From assembly GCA_945875065.1 (NCBI GenBank), contig CAMCJC010000174.1, positions 1 to 6,043 on the forward strand: DNA of 6,043 nucleotides, in the 5' to 3' direction. The translations under genes and the position numbers were made by a program. This document shows, one piece after another, positions 1-4,593 of the stretch. The notes under the pieces are model-generated. The model ran no database searches and was not told the DNA's origin. It was given only the letters and a program-made list of their open reading frames with translations. Numbering within the stretch: the stretch's first letter is position 1; every line of letters begins with the position of its first letter. The DNA comes from an uncultured Propionibacteriaceae bacterium (lineage in GTDB: Bacteria; Actinomycetota; Actinomycetes; Propionibacteriales; Propionibacteriaceae).

Positions 1-351
1 ATGTCGGGCGACAAGATGGACGGCGACAAGATGGCCAAGTCCTCGTACATCACCTATGACGATTACACCAAGGAAGGGGCTGCCAAGGCCCAGGGGCCCG
101 TCGTGTTCTTCTTCGCTGCAACTTGGTGCCACGTCTGCCAGGAACTCGACAAGGCCATCAAATCTGACGCTTCCCTGATCCCCGACGGTGTCACCCTTGT
201 CAACGTCGATTACGACGCCCACACCGACCTGCGCCAGAAATACGGCGTGACCATGCAGCACACCTTCGTCCAGGTTGATCCGGACGGCAAAGAACTCGCC
301 AAGTGGTCGGCAACGAAGGCTAGCGACCTGTTCTCCGGGATCAAGCGGTGA
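1..351 (+). CDS. Thioredoxin-fold protein, probably exported lipoprotein, 5' end missing
   Basis: This is a small thioredoxin-like protein with 116 visible residues. The redox motif WCHVC has its two cysteines at visible residues 43 and 46. They follow the hydrophobic strand VVFFFAA and precede an acidic strand (VTLVNVDYD), which is the normal thioredoxin order. At the usual cis-proline position the sequence reads YGVTMQHTF, with His87 in place of proline; related small actinobacterial proteins, as I recall them, share this QHTF form. The visible start is doubtful. Residue 1 looks like the last Met of an earlier repeat, because SGDKM and DGDKM follow directly, and no ribosome site can be seen. 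The real gene probably begins upstream with a lipoprotein signal peptide, which is inference. Its stop lies three bases before the dipZ start, so the two are almost certainly co-expressed. It may be a thiol partner of DipZ outside the membrane. Confidence 0.8.
   Translation: MSGDKMDGDKMAKSSYITYDDYTKEGAAKAQGPVVFFFAATWCHVCQELDKAIKSDASLIPDGVTLVNVDYDAHTDLRQKYGVTMQHTFVQVDPDGKELAKWSATKASDLFSGIKR
4..33 (+). repeat. Tandem 15-base repeat encoding SGDKM-DGDKM
   Basis: Two adjacent 15-base units (4-18 and 19-33) share the 12 bases GGCGACAAGATG and encode SGDKM and DGDKM. The preceding ATG at 1-3 would be the last codon of a further unit, so the array probably continues off the left edge. It lies between the expected export signal and the thioredoxin fold, and would form a charged, Met-containing linker outside the membrane. 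Confidence 0.6.
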
Positions 352-354
352 CCG

Positions 355-2022
355 ATGCTCTACACCGGTGTTCTCTCACTCTTGGCAGGCGTGCTGACGG
401 TCCTAGCACCATGCGTCCTGCCCTTCCTACCCGTAATCGTCGGTGGCAGTCTCGGGGGCGATCGTCGTCGCCCCTGGATCATCGCGGGCAGCCTGGTCGT
501 CTCCTTGATGGCCTTCACGCTGCTGCTGAAGGCCTCTACTGCCCTGATCGGAATCGACCCGCGCGTTTGGACCGCGGTCTCCGGCGGGCTCGTGATTGCG
601 CTCGGTTTGTTCATGTTGTTCCCGGGCCTCTGGGCATGGATCTCCGAGCGCATCAAGTTGGGCGAGGGCTCCCACGCGTTGCTCGAAAAGGCGACCGGCA
701 AGCGCAAGGGCGTAGGTAGCGCCGTCTTGACGGGCGTTGCGCTGGGGCCGGTGTTCAGTAGCTGCAGCCCGACCTACGCGTATGTGATCGCGTCGGTTCT
801 CCCCGCGAGCCTGTCCTGGGGCCTGGTCTACCTGGCGCTGTACTGCGTTGGCCTAACCGCCGCGCTCCTTGCGATCTCCCTGCTGGGCCGCAAGCTCATT
901 GAGCGCATCAAATGGGCGGCCGACCCGCGCGGCTGGTTCCAGCGCGCTGTTGCCGTGCTGTTCATCCTCGTCGGCGTCCTGGTTGCCTCCGGCCTCGACA
1001 AGCGCTTCCAAGCTTGGGCCGTCAACGCGTTCCCCTCCTTGGCCCAGGTGGAGTCCGACGCGCTCCCGGACTCGATGCCGATCCCGCGCGATCCAGCACC
1101 CCAGGGCGAGACGACCGCTTACCAGGCTCCAGAGATCACCGGGATCCAGGAGTGGATAAACAGCAGCCCCACTACCCTCGAGCAACTCCGCGGCAAGGTC
1201 GTCCTCGTCGACTTTTGGACCTACTCGTGCGTCAACTGCATCCGAACCCAGCCTTATCTCAACGCCTGGTACGAGCGCTATCAGAAGGACGGGTTCGAAA
1301 TCCTAGGTGTGCACGCGCCCGAATTCGCTTTCGAGAAGGTGCCGGACAACGTGCGGCGTGCCGTGACCGAGGCGGGCATCAAGTACCCGGTCGCCCTCGA
1401 CAACGACTTCGCCACCTGGCGTGCCTACGGCAACCGCTACTGGCCCGCCAAGTATCTGGTGAACAAGGAGGGCAAGATCGTCTTCACCCACTTCGGCGAG
1501 GGGGGCTACGACGAGATGGAAGCCAAAATCCGGGAGCTCCTAGGAGCGCAGGGTCCGATGGTAACGGCCAAGCCCGACGGCACGGCCCAGCAGGGACAAT
1601 CTCCCGAGACCTACTTGGGTACATCGCGGGCCGCAGGCTATGCCGGTACCCCAGATCTGCACCCCCAAAGCTTCGAATACAGCCACCCCGAAGACCTGGC
1701 CTCGAACCAGTGGAGCCTCAGCGGGCAGTGGCAGGTTGACGAGGAGTCGATCACCGCGCTGTCCGACGGGGCCAGCCTTCGCTATCGCTTCGACGGCCGC
1801 GAGCTGTACCTAGTCATGGGCGGTCCGGAGGGGGCTCAGGTGCAGGTCAAGGTCAACGGAGAGGCGATGAACCTTGGCCCCGATGCGGAAGGCGGGACCG
1901 CAAGCGCCAGCGAGAATCGCCTCTATCGTCTGGTGAAGCTACCGGAGTTCGCCAAGGGAACCCTCGTGGAGCTGACGTTCAGCAAAGGTGTGCGGGCCAA
2001 TGCCTTCACATTCGGAGGATGA
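355..2022 (+). CDS. dipZ: DipZ: CcdA-like transmembrane thiol transporter fused to TlpA-type thioredoxin and C-terminal beta domain
   Basis: This 555-residue protein carries reducing equivalents across the membrane and delivers them outside, serving thiol-disulfide exchange and cytochrome c or other envelope protein maturation. Domain 1 (about residues 1-215) is CcdA/DsbD-like with six likely helices near 4-31, 41-66, 71-95, 119-149, 153-178 and 195-214. The paired membrane cysteines are Cys20 in LAPCVLP and Cys137 in FSSCSPTYA, the DipZ form of the motif. Domain 2 (about 255-400) is a TlpA/AhpC-type thioredoxin with active site C292-V-N-C295 after WTYS and a cis-proline at Pro364 (YWPAKY). 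Domain 3 (about 416-555) matches the beta-rich domain found after thioredoxin in DipZ proteins. It is shorter than my recollection of the Mycobacterium tuberculosis protein (about 695 residues), but all three domains look intact. The ATG at 355 puts the first membrane helix directly at the N-terminus. The upstream ribosome site is weak, so coupling to the preceding gene is likely. Confidence 0.93.
   Translation: MLYTGVLSLLAGVLTVLAPCVLPFLPVIVGGSLGGDRRRPWIIAGSLVVSLMAFTLLLKASTALIGIDPRVWTAVSGGLVIALGLFMLFPGLWAWISERIKLGEGSHALLEKATGKRKGVGSAVLTGVALGPVFSSCSPTYAYVIASVLPASLSWGLVYLALYCVGLTAALLAISLLGRKLIERIKWAADPRGWFQRAVAVLFILVGVLVASGLDKRFQAWAVNAFPSLAQVESDALPDSMPIPRDPAPQGETTAYQAPEITGIQEWINSSPTTLEQLRGKVVLVDFWTYSCVNCIRTQPYLNAWYERYQKDGFEILGVHAPEFAFEKVPDNVRRAVTEAGIKYPVALDNDFATWRAYGNRYWPAKYLVNKEGKIVFTHFGEGGYDEMEAKIRELLGAQGPMVTAKPDGTAQQGQSPETYLGTSRAAGYAGTPDLHPQSFEYSHPEDLASNQWSLSGQWQVDEESITALSDGASLRYRFDGRELYLVMGGPEGAQVQVKVNGEAMNLGPDAEGGTASASENRLYRLVKLPEFAKGTLVELTFSKGVRANAFTFGG
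2014..2018 (+). promoter_or_regulatory. GGAGG Shine-Dalgarno-like site at the dipZ / response regulator junction
   Basis: GGAGG lies inside the last dipZ codons. It sits 17 bases before the GTG at 2036, which is longer than ideal, and directly against an ATG at 2019 that is in the wrong frame for the regulator. It may hold ribosomes at the dipZ stop for re-initiation on the regulator. Its exact role is uncertain. Confidence 0.35.
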
Positions 2023-2035
2023 GTACGCTGTCCCG

Positions 2036-2719
2036 GTGGCGCACGTCTTGGTAGTTGACGACGACGACACCGTGAGGGGGGTCGTCGCCGACTACCTGCG
2101 AGCGGCCGGGCACGAGGTCACTGAACGAGCCGATGGGGTCGACGCCATGACGGCGACTGCTTCGGGAGCGTTCGATCTGATCGTCCTCGACCTGATGCTC
2201 CCCGGTATCGATGGGCTCGAGGTGTTCAGACGGTTGCGGCAAGGCGGTGACAAAACCCCGGTGATCATGCTTACGGCCAAAGCCTCCGAGGCCGACCGGG
2301 TGCTTGGGCTGGAGTTGGGCGCCGACGACTACCTGACCAAGCCTTTCAGCGCCCGCGAGCTCGTGCTCCGCGCCCAGTCGATTCTGAGACGCCAGGCACC
2401 GCCCGAGCAGGAGCGCCAGATCGTCGAAGACGGCGACCTTCGCCTTGACCTGACCGCACGTAAGGCCACTCGAGGCGGCCGCGCGCTCGAGCTGACGCTG
2501 CGCGAATATGACCTGCTCGCCCACCTGGTGACGAACCCTGACAAGGTCCTTTCCCGTGAGGATCTGATGGGGGCGGTCTGGGGCTGGGAATACGGTGACC
2601 CGTCGACGGTGACCGTCCACGTCAGACGCCTGCGGGGAAAAGTGGAGGACGATCCGTCGCAGCCGAGGCGTCTGGTCACCGTCTGGGGCCGGGGCTACCG
2701 CTGGGAGCGAACGACATGA
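2036..2719 (+). CDS. OmpR/PhoB-family response regulator
   Basis: This cytoplasmic DNA-binding response regulator has 227 residues from the chosen GTG. The receiver domain (about 1-118) has the acidic pocket at Asp8-Asp11 (VVDDDD), the phospho-acceptor Asp52 in LIVLDLMLPG, the switch Thr80 in MLTAK and Lys102 in YLTKPF, all at canonical spacing. The C-terminal domain (about 130-225) is a PhoB-type winged helix with LTLREYDLLAHL, the recognition-helix region VTVHVRRLRGKVED and the wing motif VWGRGYRW. The start is uncertain: ATG 2000 and GTG 1988 are in frame upstream. I prefer GTG 2036 because it gives the typical MAHVLVVDDD beginning and because the codons before it (CCT, TCA, CAT) are unlike the rest of the gene. 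Its stop overlaps the kinase start, marking the kinase as its partner. The target genes cannot be read from this sequence, although autoregulation of the run including dipZ is plausible. Confidence 0.93.
   Translation: MAHVLVVDDDDTVRGVVADYLRAAGHEVTERADGVDAMTATASGAFDLIVLDLMLPGIDGLEVFRRLRQGGDKTPVIMLTAKASEADRVLGLELGADDYLTKPFSARELVLRAQSILRRQAPPEQERQIVEDGDLRLDLTARKATRGGRALELTLREYDLLAHLVTNPDKVLSREDLMGAVWGWEYGDPSTVTVHVRRLRGKVEDDPSQPRRLVTVWGRGYRWERTT
2703..2707 (+). promoter_or_regulatory. Ribosome binding site for the histidine kinase
   Basis: GGGAG lies inside the last codons of the response regulator, eight bases before the kinase ATG at 2716. The spacing is good and supports that start over the second ATG at 2722, which would lie 14 bases away. 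Confidence 0.5.
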
Positions 2720-3726
2720 CGATGGACCTCCTCCTGGCAGTAGCCGCTGCCCTGGGAGCTGCCCTGATCGGGGCGGCCATCACGCTTCGCCTAGCGCGGA
2801 CCTCGATGCGCTGGGCCGCGATCCTGAGCCCCGTGGTGGTCGTGGCAGCTATCGGCGCCGGCCTGTTCGCCGGCGTCGAGCGCATGCTGATCGGCGGCGC
2901 GGAGACGGTGCTGCTGGTCATGGCGGTAGTGGCGCCGGTTGCGCTCGCCGTAGGCATTGTCGTTGCCGCCCGAAGCCACCACATTACGACGGAAACCACC
3001 GCGGCCCTGGCCGCCGAACGGCGACGGCTGGAGGTGGAGCAGGGGCGCCGGGAACTCATCACCTGGCTCTCCCACGATCTGCGCACCCCGCTGGCCGGGA
3101 TCCGAGCGATGGGGGAGGCTTTGAGCGACGGCGTCGCCTCCGACCCGGATCATTATCACAAGGCAATCGTCGCCGAGGCCGACCGCACTAGCGCGATGGT
3201 CAGCGATCTCATGGCATTGGCCGGACTCGCGTCCGGTCGCGATGAGGCCGCCACCGAGCCGGTGAGTGTAGGGGATCTGGCCTCTGACTTGATAGGCCAG
3301 CTGCAGCCGCTGGCCGAGGCCGCTGAACTGCGGCTGGTGGGGGAGCCGGCAGCAGGGCGAACCGAGGTGGACGGCGACGCCGGCCTCATCGCCCGTGCGC
3401 TGCAGAACCTGATCGGGAACGCCATCAAGTACAGCCAGGCGGGCAGCCTCGTGCGCGTTCGTGTCGAGTCGGTGGATCACCAGGTGCGAGTCCTGGTGAC
3501 CGACGGCTGTGGCGGCCTGAGCGGCGAGGAACGCGCCCACATGTTCGACGCCGGCTGGCGCAAAGACAAGGCCCGTACCCCACGACCCGGCTCCGGGTCC
3601 GGGCTCGGTCTGCCCATCGTGAGAGCCGTTGCCGAGGCGCATGGCGGCACGGTCACCGCGACCGACAGCCCGGGCGGGTGCACCATCGCCCTCACGTTTC
3701 CTGGACGGAATCCATCCCAGGACTAG
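2716..3726 (+). CDS. Membrane sensor histidine kinase with minimal extracellular region
   Basis: This 336-residue sensor kinase is the partner of the preceding regulator. Three predicted membrane helices (about 5-27, 34-54 and 64-85) are joined by loops of only 6 to 10 residues, so there is no periplasmic-type sensor domain. No clear HAMP domain is seen; a charged helical linker (about 90-112, AALAAERRRLEVEQ) leads to the HisKA domain. The phospho-acceptor is His120 in LSHDLRTPLAG. The ATPase domain has an N box with Asn231 and Asn235 (LQNLIGNAIKYS), a G1 box with Asp263 (TDGCGG, with Cys265 where the DxGxG pattern has Gly) and an intact G2 box at 292-299 (GSGSGLGL). The start overlaps the regulator stop as ATGA, implying translational coupling. 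The architecture resembles intramembrane-sensing kinases, which often monitor envelope stress. The position after dipZ suggests thiol or redox stress as a signal, which is inference only. Confidence 0.93.
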   Translation: MTMDLLLAVAAALGAALIGAAITLRLARTSMRWAAILSPVVVVAAIGAGLFAGVERMLIGGAETVLLVMAVVAPVALAVGIVVAARSHHITTETTAALAAERRRLEVEQGRRELITWLSHDLRTPLAGIRAMGEALSDGVASDPDHYHKAIVAEADRTSAMVSDLMALAGLASGRDEAATEPVSVGDLASDLIGQLQPLAEAAELRLVGEPAAGRTEVDGDAGLIARALQNLIGNAIKYSQAGSLVRVRVESVDHQVRVLVTDGCGGLSGEERAHMFDAGWRKDKARTPRPGSGSGLGLPIVRAVAEAHGGTVTATDSPGGCTIALTFPGRNPSQD

Positions 3727-3788
3727 CGCTCGACCCCTCGGACGGAGGAAGATTAGGGGGCAGTACTTCTACGAGCCGAAAGGCCCAA
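3727..3788 (+). other. Intergenic gap between kinase and membrane protein
   Basis: Only 62 bases separate the kinase stop from the next start. A purine-rich stretch (GGAGGAAGATTAGGGGG, 3744-3760) resembles a ribosome site but has no usable start codon within about 25 bases. I see no convincing -10/-35 pair and no terminator with a T-run, so read-through from the kinase gene is possible. Confidence 0.4.
3778..3783 (+). promoter_or_regulatory. Ribosome binding site deciding the membrane protein start
   Basis: GAAAGG lies five bases before the ATG at 3789. It selects this start over the in-frame ATG at 3678, which lies inside the kinase gene and would add 37 residues of non-membrane sequence read from kinase codons. 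Confidence 0.5.
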
Positions 3789-4556
3789 ATGTCCATCCAA
3801 TCGCCATATCCCACGCCCCAGCCACCCCAGGCCAGCAAGCTTCAGGTTCCGCTGGGGCAGCTAGTTGTCCCCCTCGGAGCGCTGATCGGTGGCGTCGGCG
3901 CTTTGCTGGTGCTGCTCGGCTCGATCGGCCCGTGGGCTACCGCCTCGGCTCTGGGGTTCTCTCGCAGCGTCAACGGGTTCGATGCAGGCGGCGGAGTCTA
4001 CACGCTGCTGTCTGCGTTCCTAGCCGGAGCAGTGTTCGTGGCCGGCACTTTCGTCGCAGCCCTAAGACGGCTGGTCTGGTTCCCCCTAGTCGCGGCTGGT
4101 ATCGGGGGGATCGCCCTCATCGTCGTGATCATTGCGATGGCCAGGGTGGGAGAGTTCGCCGGTCGCAGCAGTGCATTCGGGGTTACCGTCGAGGGTGGCA
4201 TGGGTTGGGGTTTGATCCTGGCATTCCTGGGGACACTAGCCATCATCGCCGGTGGCGGGCTCGCGTTCCTAGCGCTGCGGGGAGAAACCGGACCTGCACC
4301 AACCCCGCAGTACGGCCAGCTGCCACCCCAGCAGCCGCCGCACTACGGCCAGCCGCCGGCACAGCCTCAGCAGTCCTACCAGCCGCAGCAGCAGCAGGCG
4401 TCTCCCGCCCCGTACCAGCCGCCGCAGCAGGGTTGGGCGCCGCAGCCACCCGCTGCTCCGGGCCAGCAGTTTCAACGACCTGAGCCGGAGCAGACGCAGT
4501 TGCGTCCCCGTGAAGATTCCCGGGGGCCAGAGCACTATGGCCCGCCGCGGCAGTAG
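3789..4556 (+). CDS. Four-helix membrane protein with Pro/Gln-rich C-terminal tail, function unknown
   Basis: This 255-residue protein belongs to no family I can name firmly. A short Pro/Gln-rich N-terminus (about 4-15) precedes four predicted helices at about 25-47, 70-91, 96-117 and 139-163. The loop between helices 2 and 3 carries Arg93-Arg94, so by the positive-inside rule both ends are cytoplasmic and the two longer loops (48-69 and 118-138) face outside. Helix 1 ends in GSIGPWATA. This is reminiscent of small actinobacterial membrane proteins that have a Pro-Trp at the end of helix 1 and Gly-rich outer loops. Residues 166-255 are a low-complexity tail with Tyr-spaced repeats and a charged end. 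It follows the two-component genes on the same strand after 62 bases and may share their transcript. A role in the signal pathway is unproven. The start is supported by GAAAGG at good spacing. Confidence 0.8.
   Translation: MSIQSPYPTPQPPQASKLQVPLGQLVVPLGALIGGVGALLVLLGSIGPWATASALGFSRSVNGFDAGGGVYTLLSAFLAGAVFVAGTFVAALRRLVWFPLVAAGIGGIALIVVIIAMARVGEFAGRSSAFGVTVEGGMGWGLILAFLGTLAIIAGGGLAFLALRGETGPAPTPQYGQLPPQQPPHYGQPPAQPQQSYQPQQQQASPAPYQPPQQGWAPQPPAAPGQQFQRPEPEQTQLRPREDSRGPEHYGPPRQ
4284..4553 (+). repeat. Low-complexity Pro/Gln-rich coding repeat
   Basis: This stretch encodes the last 90 residues of the membrane protein. Units begin with Tyr about every 11-12 residues: YGQLPPQQPPH, YGQPPAQPQQS, YQPQQQQASPAP and YQPPQQGWAP. 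The first two units are 33 bases each (4311-4343 and 4344-4376) and share TACGGCCAGC at their starts. CAG/CCG-rich DNA of this kind is prone to slippage, so length differences between strains are likely. The tail is probably disordered in the cytoplasm. Confidence 0.7.
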
Positions 4557-4565
4557 CGTTTACCG

Positions 4566-4593
4566 GCCGTCAGCACTCGACGACGTTGACGGC
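4566..4593. terminator. Possible hairpin between convergent genes
   Basis: A perfect 7-base inverted repeat, GCCGTCA (4566-4572) and TGACGGC (4587-4593), is separated by 14 bases. It covers the serine dehydratase stop codon and lies 10 bases after the membrane protein stop. It has no T-run on either side, so it is at best a weak or factor-assisted terminator, and part of it is simply coding sequence. Confidence 0.25.

Noticed and set aside
348..719. Plus-strand open frame (123 codons) beginning GTG over the thioredoxin stop
   Set aside because: It lies in another frame of dipZ, is rich in Arg/Pro with no recognisable fold, and the dipZ frame has clear membrane helices and motifs.
912..1739. 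Plus-strand open frame of 275 codons within dipZ
   Set aside because: It is an out-of-frame shadow of high-GC coding DNA. The true frame carries CVNC and a conserved thioredoxin domain across the same bases.
2019..2054. Tiny open frame ATG-TAG (11 codons) at the dipZ / regulator junction
   Set aside because: The Shine-Dalgarno directly touches the ATG, leaving no spacing, and nothing supports a functional peptide. It is mentioned only as part of the start-site question.
3589..3612. GGCTCCGGGTCCGGG-type repeat in the kinase gene
   Set aside because: It is explained by the glycine/serine codons of the ATP-binding G2 box.
2791..3642. Minus-strand open frame of 283 codons opposite the histidine kinase
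   Set aside because: It mirrors the GC-biased codons of the kinase, shows no domain, and the plus strand has all the kinase boxes.
3699..3722. Dyad TCCTGG ... CCAGGA at the end of the kinase gene
   Set aside because: The arms are six bases, within coding sequence, with a 12-base loop and no T-run after it, so it is not a credible terminator.
3678..3788. Upstream in-frame start (ATG 3678) for the membrane protein
   Set aside because: It would overlap the kinase C-terminus by 49 bases and add residues that are kinase codons read in another frame. ATG 3789 has a well-placed ribosome site.
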